Shown: piece by piece, positions 43,167 through 50,859 of the stretch
How the letters are laid out: the number at the start of each line of letters is the position of its first letter
Position numbering within the stretch: the first letter of the stretch is position 1
NCBI RefSeq assembly: GCF_030929495.1
Contig: NZ_JAVFWN010000017.1
Span: forward strand, 1 to 64,000
DNA from: Nocardioides sp. LHD-245
GTDB taxonomy: Bacteria; Actinomycetota; Actinomycetes; Propionibacteriales; Nocardioidaceae
Direction of reading: 5' to 3'
Length of the DNA: 64,000 bases
The notes under the pieces: generated by a model
What the model saw: the letters and a program-made list of their open reading frames with translations, nothing else
What the model was told of the DNA's origin: nothing
Databases searched by the model: none
Program-made: the position numbers and the translations under genes

Positions 43167-44069
43167 TCAATCGTGTGGGGGAGCAGTCGATGCTGCGGCG
43201 ATCCGCAGCAGGTCCCTCGTCGCCTCGGACATTCTTTGGTCCGGCCAGATCGCGGTCAGGGGCCGCAGCAGGTCCAGTTGTGTGGCCACTGCCACGAGTC
43301 GCCCACTCTCGAGTTCGGATTCCACCGCCCGGGCGGACACGACAGCCGGTCCTACCCCGGCGAGCGCGGCCCCGACCAGTGCGGTCGTGGACGCCGCCTC
43401 CAAGGCGACGCGGGGCTGCATCCGGAGAGCGGACTCGAACGTGCTTCGCGTCCCGCTGCCCACCTCGCGCACGATCCAGCGCGCCTGCCTGAGGCTCTCC
43501 GTCGACACGGGCATCTGATAGCGCGCCCACGTGTGAGTCGGGTTCACCACGACGACCAGCCGATCAGAGCCGATGACCCTCCTCGAGACGCCCAGCGGTC
43601 GCCCGGCGGCCTCGATGAAGCCCACGTCCGCTGCCCCGCTCCTCACCAGCGCCACGACAGTGTCACTGTTGACGACCTGGAGCCGCGGCTTGAGGTCAGG
43701 GGTCCGTACGTGAAGTTCGCCCAGCCACCTCGGCAGGATGAACTCTGCGATGGTGAGGCTCGCTGCGACTTTGAGCTCGTCCGCGCTGTCAGCACTCAGA
43801 GCGCGCAGGCTCGTTCGCATCTGGTCCACCGCATGCAGCACGCCCCGCGCCCAGGAGATGATCGCACGACCATCGGTGGTCAGGGTCGATCCGCGCGGCG
43901 AACGCTGGATGGCTGACAGCCGCCAGCGAGCCTCGAAAGCGCGAACCCTCACGGTCGCCGCAGGCTGGCTGAGCCCGCACTCTCGCGCTGCCGCGTTGAG
44001 ACTGCCGTGCTCGTCGATCGCGATCAGGAGACGCAGGGTCTCGAGGTCGAGCTCCGGAGTCATAACCAT
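43167..44069 (-). CDS. LysR family transcriptional regulator (YeiE/CbbR-like)
   Basis: A 300-residue LTTR. The N-terminal helix-turn-helix (about 8-66) includes LLIAIDEHGSLNAAAREC and LSQPAATVRVRAFE. The effector domain follows (about 95-295, LKVAASLTIAEFILPRWLGE). It is divergent from a YeiH family exporter with a 64-bp gap, the same pairing as yeiE-yeiH of enterobacteria, where the LysR protein responds to sulfite. A second ATG at 44063 is possible. The YeiE analogy is inference from context. Confidence 0.83.
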   Translation of the reverse strand: MVMTPELDLETLRLLIAIDEHGSLNAAARECGLSQPAATVRVRAFEARWRLSAIQRSPRGSTLTTDGRAIISWARGVLHAVDQMRTSLRALSADSADELKVAASLTIAEFILPRWLGELHVRTPDLKPRLQVVNSDTVVALVRSGAADVGFIEAAGRPLGVSRRVIGSDRLVVVVNPTHTWARYQMPVSTESLRQARWIVREVGSGTRSTFESALRMQPRVALEAASTTALVGAALAGVGPAVVSARAVESELESGRLVAVATQLDLLRPLTAIWPDQRMSEATRDLLRIAAASTAPPHD

Positions 44070-44133
44070 TCACTATAACGTGCCGTCGAGCTGGCGTCTA
44101 CCGTGATGGCGGCGCCGAACCCACGCTGGAAAC
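44070..44133. promoter_or_regulatory. Divergent lysR-yeiH control region
   Basis: A 64-bp gap that should contain both promoters and the LysR site. A -10-like CTATAAC (44073-44081 region) is visible on the plus strand. A LysR T-N11-A site could not be fixed by eye. Confidence 0.35.
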
Positions 44134-45132
44134 ATGTCGACGACGCAGCTCTCGAAGTCCGGAACACAGGGCTTGGTCACGCGCCTCATGGCGCTCCTGC
44201 CGCCAGCGTCGGCGGCGTCGTTGGCGGTGGTGATCAGTACGTTCTTCCCGCTGGCAGGACCATTGCTCATCGCGCTGGTCCTCGGCGCTGTTGTCGCGAA
44301 CACGGGGCTGGCCGCGTTGCCTGCCATGAGTGGCCAGGCGCGCGTGACCAAGACCCTCCTGCGCGTCGGTGTCGTGATGCTGGGCCTGAAGCTGCCTGTG
44401 CAAGGTGTGTTCTCGATCGGGTGGAGTGGAGTGGCCGTCATCGTCGTGACGGTTGCGGCGACCTACTCTGCGACCCTGCTGGTGGGCGACAGGCTGAAGC
44501 TCGACCGAGGCTTCGTCACCCTGCTGGCGGCCGGGTTCTCGATCTGCGGGGCGGCGGCGATCGCGGCGGTTGACGACGCGGTCAAGGCCAAGCAGCGCTA
44601 CGTCGCGCTCGCGCTCGCGCTGGTGACGATCTTCGGCAGCGCGATGATCGTGCTCGTGCCGTGGCTCGCCGCCGTTTTCGGGCTGTCCCAACGGCAGGCC
44701 GCGTTGTGGGCGGGCGCCAGCATCCATGAAGTCGCCCAGGTCGTGGCGGCGGCGTCGCTCATCGGCGGGGCCGCCATCGCGGTGGCGACGACGGTCAAGC
44801 TGGGGCGGGTGGTCCTGTTGGCGCCGCTGTACGCCGCGGCGTCCCGTCGAGGCGAACGTGCCGACGACCAGCGTGGGCCGCTGGTGCCGTGGTTCGTCGC
44901 GGGCTTCGCCGTGGCGGTGGCGGTCCGCTCCATGGCGGTGCTGCCGTCCGGCGTGCTCACGATCACCGACGCTGTGACCACCTTCCTCCTCGCCGCCGGG
45001 ATGTTCGGTCTTGGGCTGGGCATCAGGGCGAGCGAGATCTGGCCGTTGCCGCTCAACGCGTTCGTGTTGGCGAGCTTCTCCACGCTCGTCGCCGGAGGGG
45101 TCTCGCTGGGCCTGGTCGTCACGCTCACCTGA
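44134..45132 (+). CDS. YeiH family putative sulfur oxyanion exporter (UPF0324)
   Basis: A 332-residue membrane protein with about ten hydrophobic helices. Family marks are LLIALVLGAVVANTG, TLLRVGVVMLGLKLPVQ, FSICGAAAIAAVDDAVKAK and WAGASIHEVAQVVAAA. YeiH proteins are annotated as sulfate exporters and some relatives are tied to sulfite or sulfonate metabolism. Here it would remove sulfite or sulfate formed when the island's substrate is desulfurated. It converges on the acyl-CoA ligase gene. Confidence 0.83.
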   Translation: MSTTQLSKSGTQGLVTRLMALLPPASAASLAVVISTFFPLAGPLLIALVLGAVVANTGLAALPAMSGQARVTKTLLRVGVVMLGLKLPVQGVFSIGWSGVAVIVVTVAATYSATLLVGDRLKLDRGFVTLLAAGFSICGAAAIAAVDDAVKAKQRYVALALALVTIFGSAMIVLVPWLAAVFGLSQRQAALWAGASIHEVAQVVAAASLIGGAAIAVATTVKLGRVVLLAPLYAAASRRGERADDQRGPLVPWFVAGFAVAVAVRSMAVLPSGVLTITDAVTTFLLAAGMFGLGLGIRASEIWPLPLNAFVLASFSTLVAGGVSLGLVVTLT

Positions 45133-45173
45133 ACGCACTCGGGGGGGCGTCCGAGGTCCCAGCCGCGACGTCG

Positions 45174-46685
45174 TCAGGAGACCTCGTCGAGACCGTGGAT
45201 GTGCTCGGCAGCGAGGCGCGCGAGTGGCGCCTTGTCCACCTTGTTCGTCGACGACAGTGGGAGCTCATCGACGAACCAGATGCGCCGTGGATGGGCTGCT
45301 GGCTCGAGCTGGGTGAGGCTGTAGGCCCGCAAGGCGGCCTCGTCCACCGTCTGGCCGGGTACGAGCGCGACGAATGCCACCGGCTTCTTGCCCTTCACGG
45401 CGTCGTCGACGGCCACGACTGCCGCTTGCGACACTGCGACGTGGCTCTCGAGCACCAACTCGATCGCGCGCGGGTAGAGGTTCTCGCCACCGCAGATGAA
45501 CATGTCGTCCTCCCGCCCGAGGCAGTAGTAGAAGCCCTCGGCATCGCGCCGGAACAAGTCCTTGGTGTGGTAGAAGCCGTCCTCGCTGATGGGCGAGGGG
45601 ATCTCGGGACGTCGGTGATAGCCGGTCATCAGGCCCCTGGAGCGGATCTCGAGTACGCCCTGGTCGTGGCTGACGGTGCCGTGGCTGTCCACGAGGCGCA
45701 TCTCGACGGCATCGTGTGGCACTCCGACGGACCCGAACGGCACCTCGCGGCCGTCCTTGGGCGCGGTGAATGCGATGGGGCTGGATTCGGTCGTGCCGTA
45801 GGTGAAGACGAAGCTGGGCTGGTGGAACACTCGGTCGAGTTCCTGGAGCAGGTCCTTGCCCGCGGGAGCGGAGTTCAGGATGACGGCTCGGACACTGGTG
45901 AGATCCGTTCGACGCAGCTGTTCTTGGTCCTGGAGCAGCATCGCGGCCATGGGCGGGACCATGTTGAGATCGGTGATCCGCTGAGACGCGATCGCATCGA
46001 GAACGTCCCGACTCCTGAAGCGAGGCAGCAACACGACGCTCTGCCCGGTGGCCAGTGCCCTCTGGAGGGGGCTGAGAGCGCCCATGTGGTAGAGCGGGGC
46101 CGACAACAGGAGCCGCGAGCTGATGGAGTCGCTCTCGATGCCCAGGCTCACGACCCATAGGTGGCTGCGGTGGGAGAGGACGACGCCCTTGGGCCGGCCA
46201 GTCGAGCCCGAGGTGTAGAGGATCATCGCCGGATCCTCGATGTCGACATCCACCGTCCCGCTCGTACCTGCAGCGCCGTTCTGAGCCTTGGTCTCGGGAT
46301 GGAGCTCGACGTCCTCGATCGGGTGGACCACCGCGACGTCGGGTAGCAAGGACGTGTAGGCGGACTCGGCGAAGACTGCGGCGAGCCCGGCGTCGAGGAC
46401 CACGAACTCCACGGCCGGCGCGGGCTGTCGGTAGCTGATCGGCACCGCGGTCAGTCCGGCGCGCATGATCGCGTACAGGGTCACTGCCCAACGAGCGGAG
46501 TTCTCGCCCAGCAGCCCGATTCGCTCGCCGGGGGCATGCGCGGTCGCGAGTCGTCGGGCGAGTGCCGAGGCGGCGAGGTCGAACTCGGCGAAGGTGATGG
46601 TCAGCGGCTCGGTGCCGGACAGGTCAACCAGTTCGGCAACAGCGTCGCTCGCGACGGCCTCACCGAGGTTCTGGGCAACGAACAC
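45174..46685 (-). CDS. Class I adenylate-forming acyl-CoA ligase
   Basis: A 503-residue ligase of full FadD/4-coumarate-CoA-ligase length. Motifs: ILYTSGSTGRPKGVVLSH (P-loop), FTYGTTESSP (A5), YYCLGREDDMFICGGENLYP (A7/A8) and the catalytic lysine in LPLSSTNKVDKAPLARL. It should convert a carboxylic acid imported or formed in the pathway to its CoA thioester. It has a separate promoter region with a GTCTGACGTCTCAC operator 98-111 bp upstream, so it is probably part of the same regulon. The substrate is not predictable from the motifs. Confidence 0.85.
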   Translation of the reverse strand: MFVAQNLGEAVASDAVAELVDLSGTEPLTITFAEFDLAASALARRLATAHAPGERIGLLGENSARWAVTLYAIMRAGLTAVPISYRQPAPAVEFVVLDAGLAAVFAESAYTSLLPDVAVVHPIEDVELHPETKAQNGAAGTSGTVDVDIEDPAMILYTSGSTGRPKGVVLSHRSHLWVVSLGIESDSISSRLLLSAPLYHMGALSPLQRALATGQSVVLLPRFRSRDVLDAIASQRITDLNMVPPMAAMLLQDQEQLRRTDLTSVRAVILNSAPAGKDLLQELDRVFHQPSFVFTYGTTESSPIAFTAPKDGREVPFGSVGVPHDAVEMRLVDSHGTVSHDQGVLEIRSRGLMTGYHRRPEIPSPISEDGFYHTKDLFRRDAEGFYYCLGREDDMFICGGENLYPRAIELVLESHVAVSQAAVVAVDDAVKGKKPVAFVALVPGQTVDEAALRAYSLTQLEPAAHPRRIWFVDELPLSSTNKVDKAPLARLAAEHIHGLDEVS

Positions 46686-46782
46686 GACCGGATCTCCTCT
46701 TCTTCGAACGGCCAGGGGACCGCGACCGTACGCGGGCCGGGGTCAGTGAGCAGGGCCCGGCCCCGCACCCTACTCCTCATAC

Positions 46783-46796
46783 GTCTGACGTCTCAC
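46783..46796. promoter_or_regulatory. Palindromic operator upstream of the acyl-CoA ligase
   Basis: GTCTGACGTCTCAC fits GTCWGACGTCWGAC with one mismatch and lies 98 bp before the ligase ATG (minus strand). Confidence 0.5.
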
Positions 46797-46812
46797 GAGC
46801 GTCGCTGGAAGC

Positions 46813-46852
46813 GTGACGGGCTGGGGTCGCTGTCGCGACCCCAGCCCGTCAC
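46813..46852 (-). terminator. Strong terminator hairpin after the ABC operon
   Basis: A perfect 18-bp inverted repeat (GTGACGGGCTGGGGTCGC / GCGACCCCAGCCCGTCAC) with a TGTC loop, 42 nt beyond the stop of the ATP-binding protein gene. It separates the ABC operon from the ligase promoter that follows on the same strand. There is no U-tract. Confidence 0.7.
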
Positions 46853-46894
46853 CGCACCCTTGGCCCTAGGCGGCTCGCGCAGTGGCCCGCGTCC

Positions 46895-47722
46895 TCACTT
46901 CTTGACCGTGTCGGGGAGTGGCTCCGACTGCAGCTCGTGCCATATCTGCTGACGGATCTCGTGGAACTCATCAGTGAAGCGAACTTCCTCGTAGTCCCGG
47001 GGGCGGGGGATCGGCACCCGGTGCTCGGCCTTGATCTTGCCTGGCCCGGCTGTCATCACGACGACGCGGTCGGCCAAGGCGATCGCCTCCTCGACGTCGT
47101 GGGTGACGAAGAGAACGCTCTTGCCGACACGCTCCCAGATCTTCAGGAACTCACCACCGATGCGGACTCGGGTTTGCGCGTCGAGTGGCCCGAACGGCTC
47201 GTCCATGAGGTACAGCGACGGGTCGTAGGCCAAGGTGCGGGCCAGAGCTACGCGCTTTCGCATGCCGCCTGACAGTTGGCGTGGGTAATAGTCGGCGTAG
47301 CCATCGAGGTTGACCATGGTGAGAAGCTCTGCGACGCGGTCTCGCTGCTCGCTGGCCGGCACGCCGTTGATCACCAAGGGCAGCCGCACGTTCTCCTTGA
47401 CGGAGCGCCAGGGGAGCAGAGCATCGTTTTGGAACACCATGCCGACGCCGGGCGGAACGCTGGCATCGCCCAGGTTCTGTCCATCGAGGTAGATCTCCCC
47501 GGCGGTGTGGTCCGCGAGGCCGGCGATGATCTTCAGCAGTGTCGACTTGCCGCACCCGCTCGGTCCGACGATCGCGACGAACTCTCGCTCAGCAAGGTCG
47601 AGGTTGATGCCGTCGAGGGCCAGATGCCTGACCTTGTTCGTTCGGTAGGACAGCGACAGGTTGCGAACGCTGAGCTTCGTCGAGGTCGGGGCCGCCAGAT
47701 CAGCGGTCACGGACGCCGTCAT
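46895..47722 (-). CDS. ABC transporter ATP-binding protein (NitT/TauT type)
   Basis: A 275-residue ATPase. Walker A is GPSGCGKST (about 53-61), the Q-loop is in VFQNDALLPWRSVKENV, the signature is LSGGMRKRVALARTLAYDP, Walker B is LYLMDEPFGPLD and the switch histidine is in FVTHDVEEAIALADRV. The LLPWRSVKENV segment is typical of importers for nitrate, taurine, sulfonates and related compounds. The ATG at 47722 overlaps the stop of the substrate-binding protein gene (TGATG). Confidence 0.88.
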   Translation of the reverse strand: MTASVTADLAAPTSTKLSVRNLSLSYRTNKVRHLALDGINLDLAEREFVAIVGPSGCGKSTLLKIIAGLADHTAGEIYLDGQNLGDASVPPGVGMVFQNDALLPWRSVKENVRLPLVINGVPASEQRDRVAELLTMVNLDGYADYYPRQLSGGMRKRVALARTLAYDPSLYLMDEPFGPLDAQTRVRIGGEFLKIWERVGKSVLFVTHDVEEAIALADRVVVMTAGPGKIKAEHRVPIPRPRDYEEVRFTDEFHEIRQQIWHELQSEPLPDTVKK

Positions 47723-48726
47723 CACGGTGCCTTCGGGATGTAGGCGAGGTCGAACACCTCGTCGAACGGGAGGACATCGGCCTCGTCGAGCGCGCCGACG
47801 GCCACGAGGTTCTGGGTCGTACTCTCGTAGACCGATTCAGAGACGGCGAGACCGTCGGGAATGGTGGTGAGCCCACGCTGGACCGCATCGGCCAGGACCT
47901 CATCACTGACCGGGAACTTCTCCTTCTTCATGGCCTCGACGCCCCAGCTCGGGTCGCCCTCGGCCTTCGTTGCAGCCTCGTTGAGGCCTTCGAGGAAGGC
48001 TCGCATGGACTTCTCGTTCTTGCTCACCCAATCGTCCTTCGCCACCGCGATGATGGCCGCGTACTCGAACTCGGGCTCCCAGACCTGACGATAGTCACCC
48101 GAGGAGAGCAGCTCGGATCGCTGTGGCTCGCTGACCATTCCGGCGGCAACCTGGCCCTGCTTGATCGCTGAGGCCATCGTCGCGCCGCTGCCAGCACCGA
48201 TCACCTTGAGGCTCGCGTAGTCGATGTCTTCCTCGCTCGCTGCGATCTTCAACTCGGTATCCGCCAGGCTGCCGGGTGACGTGACGCCGACGGTCTCGCC
48301 TTCGATGTCCGCGACGGACTCGATGTTCGAGTCAGCACTCGTCAGGAGCGCGTACGGTGCACGCACGTTGACGCCCGCGAACCCCCGAGTGTCGAGGCCT
48401 TGGGCGCGGGTGGAGAGAACGTGCTCGGTCGAGCCCATGAAGATGTCGAGGCTGCCGCCGATGAGTGCCTGCATGGCGTCCGACCCGCTGTCGAAACAGA
48501 CTTTCTTGACCTCGAGACCATCGGGGAAGGTGTTGGCGTTGATGGCGATCTGGGCTGCCATCGGCGTCATGCCACCGCAGACCATGGCGACACGGACCGT
48601 GCCGGCCTTCCCGTCGGCAGTGTCGCCCGACGAGGAGCCGCTCCCGCATGCAGCCAGCGCGAGCGCCAGCGCGACGACAGCAGTGCCGTGCCCTGCCCGT
48701 GACAGGTTGTTCTTGTGGATTCTCAT
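47722..48726 (-). CDS. ABC transporter substrate-binding lipoprotein (NitT/TauT/SsuA type)
   Basis: A 334-residue lipoprotein. The signal has a basic start (MRIHKNNLSRAGHG) and lipobox ALAAC at about residue 27, then a glycine/serine spacer. The binding fold contains GGSLDIFMGSTEHVLSTRAQG, which matches the SsuA/THI5-like family that binds small anionic or heterocyclic solutes. It captures the substrate outside the membrane for the permease and ATPase encoded on either side. Confidence 0.85.
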   Translation of the reverse strand: MRIHKNNLSRAGHGTAVVALALALAACGSGSSSGDTADGKAGTVRVAMVCGGMTPMAAQIAINANTFPDGLEVKKVCFDSGSDAMQALIGGSLDIFMGSTEHVLSTRAQGLDTRGFAGVNVRAPYALLTSADSNIESVADIEGETVGVTSPGSLADTELKIAASEEDIDYASLKVIGAGSGATMASAIKQGQVAAGMVSEPQRSELLSSGDYRQVWEPEFEYAAIIAVAKDDWVSKNEKSMRAFLEGLNEAATKAEGDPSWGVEAMKKEKFPVSDEVLADAVQRGLTTIPDGLAVSESVYESTTQNLVAVGALDEADVLPFDEVFDLAYIPKAP

Positions 48727-48831
48727 GCTTCTCCTACTGGTTCAGGGGGCTGGTCCCGAGATGGGTGCACCTGACGCGTGTCTCCCAAGTCAGGGACGTC
48801 GCGTCAGCGGGCGGTACTTGAGGGACACGAC

Positions 48832-49734
48832 CTAGCGGTAACGGAGGACTCTCTTCTCGATGAATGCCACGACCTGCTCGAGCAGCATGGCCAGGACCGT
48901 GATGACCAGGAGGCCGGTCATCACGCCGGTGGTGTCGAAGAGGTTGGACGAGAGCTTGATGTAGTAGCCGATGCCCACGCTTGATCCGATGAGCTCGGCG
49001 ATGATCGCGCCGATGAGGCCGAGGCCGATGGCTAGCCGCAGAGCGGTGAGCATCCAGGCTCCGATCGCTGGCAGCATCACCCAGCGCAGCGTGATCCAGC
49101 GCGAGGCGCGGTAGCTCTTTGTCATGTCCAGGAGATCCCTGTCGATGCTCTTCACGCCTTGGTAGACGTTGTAGAAGGCAACGAACAAGACCATGGTCAC
49201 GACCATCATGACCTTGGAGAAGAGCCCGATGCCGAACCAGACGATGAAGAGCGGAGCCAGGGCCACACGCGGCAGGCTGTAGAGAGCGATGATGTACGGA
49301 TAGACCCAGCGCCCCGCGATTCGCGACGTTGCCACTGCGATCCCGAGGATCACCCCAGCGGGCAGCCCAATCGCCAGGCCGATGCCGGTCTCGATGACCG
49401 TGACCCGCAGGTGCATCCACAGCTCGCCACTCGCCGCAAGATCAACGATCCGCTCCGCGATGAGTGAAGGCTCACTGATGAAGAAGCGGTCGATCCACAG
49501 ACCGCTGACCAACTGCCACACGGCCAGAAAGCCCACGCCGATTCCGACTTGTCCGGCGACGATGACGAGGCGCTCGCGTCTGTCTGCGCGGCGATCGACC
49601 GCGTCTGCAACCGTGTCGGCGCGAGTGTCCTTGTGAGCGGGTGTGGTCGTCCCCACGGGGCTCGGCGTGACCTCGGCCGCGATCGAAGCTCCGGGGACAA
49701 CCCCGGTTGTGATCGGAACTTCGCTTTTCTGCAC
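48832..49734 (-). CDS. ABC transporter permease (SsuC/TauC type)
   Basis: A 300-residue permease with about six membrane helices and the EAA-type loop YRASRWITLRWVMLPAIGAW that contacts the ATPase. The first 65 residues are a charged cytoplasmic extension. The GTG at 49734 has a GGAGGGG site five bases upstream and is preferred over a TTG at 49767 that lies inside the operator. It is the first gene of permease-SBP-ATPase; the single permease gene implies a homodimer. Confidence 0.86.
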   Translation of the reverse strand: MQKSEVPITTGVVPGASIAAEVTPSPVGTTTPAHKDTRADTVADAVDRRADRRERLVIVAGQVGIGVGFLAVWQLVSGLWIDRFFISEPSLIAERIVDLAASGELWMHLRVTVIETGIGLAIGLPAGVILGIAVATSRIAGRWVYPYIIALYSLPRVALAPLFIVWFGIGLFSKVMMVVTMVLFVAFYNVYQGVKSIDRDLLDMTKSYRASRWITLRWVMLPAIGAWMLTALRLAIGLGLIGAIIAELIGSSVGIGYYIKLSSNLFDTTGVMTGLLVITVLAMLLEQVVAFIEKRVLRYR

Positions 49735-49751
49735 TGCCCCTCCAGGAGGTA

Positions 49752-49765
49752 GTCGGACGTCTGAC
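49752..49765. promoter_or_regulatory. Palindromic operator upstream of the ABC operon
   Basis: GTCGGACGTCTGAC has one mismatch to GTCWGACGTCWGAC and ends 18 bp before the permease start. It would lie just downstream of the transcription start or over the promoter. Confidence 0.5.
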
Positions 49766-49790
49766 AACTGCGATTCGCCTTGATGATGCC

Positions 49791-49806
49791 CGTGATATTG
49801 ATCACG
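49791..49806. repeat. Small inverted repeat in the ABC/ubiX divergent region
   Basis: CGTGAT-attg-ATCACG, a 6-bp perfect inverted repeat about 26 bp from the ABC-operon operator. It could be a second regulator site; the function is unknown. Confidence 0.35.
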
Positions 49807-49851
49807 CGCAAGACATGGTTCGCAGATCGGACGGCGAGCCGTCGACCGCTA

Positions 49852-49904
49852 TTGCCTTCGTCACATCCACGATGCTATAAAACCGACAACGTCAGACGTC
49901 TGAC
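49852..49904 (+). promoter_or_regulatory. Promoter and perfect operator of the ubiX-ubiD-Mo hydroxylase operon
   Basis: -35 TTGCCT (49852-49857), an 18-bp spacer and -10 TATAAA (49876-49881) form a good sigma-70-type promoter. The operator GTCAGACGTCTGAC (49891-49904) is a perfect 14-bp palindrome placed just after the expected transcription start, so bound repressor should block escape. This is the best copy of the island's palindrome. Confidence 0.65.
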
Positions 49905-49919
49905 AGCAACGGAGGCTGG

Positions 49920-50177
49920 ATGAGCGCCAACGATGTCCCTCGCTCAGGGTACGGGCTCGAACTCGTGCCCGAGGAGGTCCGCAGTGGCATGGGACACAGT
50001 GGCATGCCATCGACGCCGATCGGACGTCCCCCTCGCACCACGAGATCTTCGTGGGGCCGGTCTAGGGCGGAGGACAGGATGCTCGTGCACCTGAGGAAGA
50101 GCTCCACCCGGAGGCCGGAAGTCCCAACGGGCCCATGGGGACAGCGGGAAGGCTCGAACGGTGCCTCCAGTGCCTGA
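49920..50177 (+). CDS. Possible leader or broken small ORF before ubiX
   Basis: An 85-codon frame whose ATG at 49920 has a strong GGAGG site and follows the operon promoter. The first 20 residues (MSANDVPRSGYGLELVPEEV) look protein-like. After that the third frame looks better (QWHGTQWHAIDADRTSPSHH, ending at a TAG near 50067), which suggests a single frameshift in a gene of about 50 codons. Its end overlaps the ubiX start by 17 bases. No family was recognised. It may be a decayed small subunit, a leader peptide or noise. Confidence 0.3.
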   Translation: MSANDVPRSGYGLELVPEEVRSGMGHSGMPSTPIGRPPRTTRSSWGRSRAEDRMLVHLRKSSTRRPEVPTGPWGQREGSNGASSA

Positions 50178-50760
50178 CCAGGACCGCGGCCCCATCGTGG
50201 TCGGGATCAGCGGCGGAAGCGGCGCGATCTATGGGGTGCGCATCTTGGAGAGACTGCGGGAGTTCGACGTCGAGAGCCATCTCGTCATCACCCAGCCGGG
50301 ACTTGCGACACTCCGCTACGAGACTGATTACACAGCCGATGACTTGAAGGCACTGGCGACGACCGTGCACCCGATCAGGAATATCGGGGCGACGATCGCC
50401 AGCGGCTCCTTCAAGACCAGAGGCATGATCGTCGCGCCCTGCTCCATCAAGACGCTCTCGGGTATCGCACACTGCTACGGCGACAACCTGCTTCAACGCG
50501 CCGCGGACGTGACGCTGAAGGAGCAGCGGAGGCTGGCTCTGCTGGTCAGGGAGACGCCCCTGCATCTGGGACACCTCCGCCTGTTGGTCAGCGCAGCCGA
50601 AAGTGGCGCGACCATCGTCCCGCCGCTGCCCGCGTTCTACATACGCCCCCAGAGCGTCGACGACCTGATCGACCACACCGTCGCTCGTGTGCTCGACCTC
50701 TTCGACATCGACGTCGGCATGCCGCGCTGGGAGGGACAACAACCCGGATCGCCGACGTGA
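50161..50760 (+). CDS. ubiX: UbiX family flavin prenyltransferase
   Basis: A 199-residue FMN prenyltransferase that joins dimethylallyl phosphate to FMN, giving the prenylated FMN cofactor of UbiD enzymes. It has the FMN-binding VVGISGGSGAIYGVRILE, the SGSFKTRGMIVAPCSIKTLS segment and the RETPLHLGHLRLL tail with the prenyl-binding arginine. The GTG at 50161 fits the family N-terminus. It is placed 99 bp upstream of a UbiD gene, the usual pairing for inducible aromatic acid decarboxylases. Confidence 0.92.
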   Translation: MPPVPDQDRGPIVVGISGGSGAIYGVRILERLREFDVESHLVITQPGLATLRYETDYTADDLKALATTVHPIRNIGATIASGSFKTRGMIVAPCSIKTLSGIAHCYGDNLLQRAADVTLKEQRRLALLVRETPLHLGHLRLLVSAAESGATIVPPLPAFYIRPQSVDDLIDHTVARVLDLFDIDVGMPRWEGQQPGSPT

Positions 50761-50859
50761 CGGCCAACCCGTCACTCTCCATCGTCTCCCCGCCCAAGGC
50801 CCTACCGTCCCGCCACTCTCGGGAATCCCTTCGTCGAGCACATCAAGGAGAGTTCGAGC

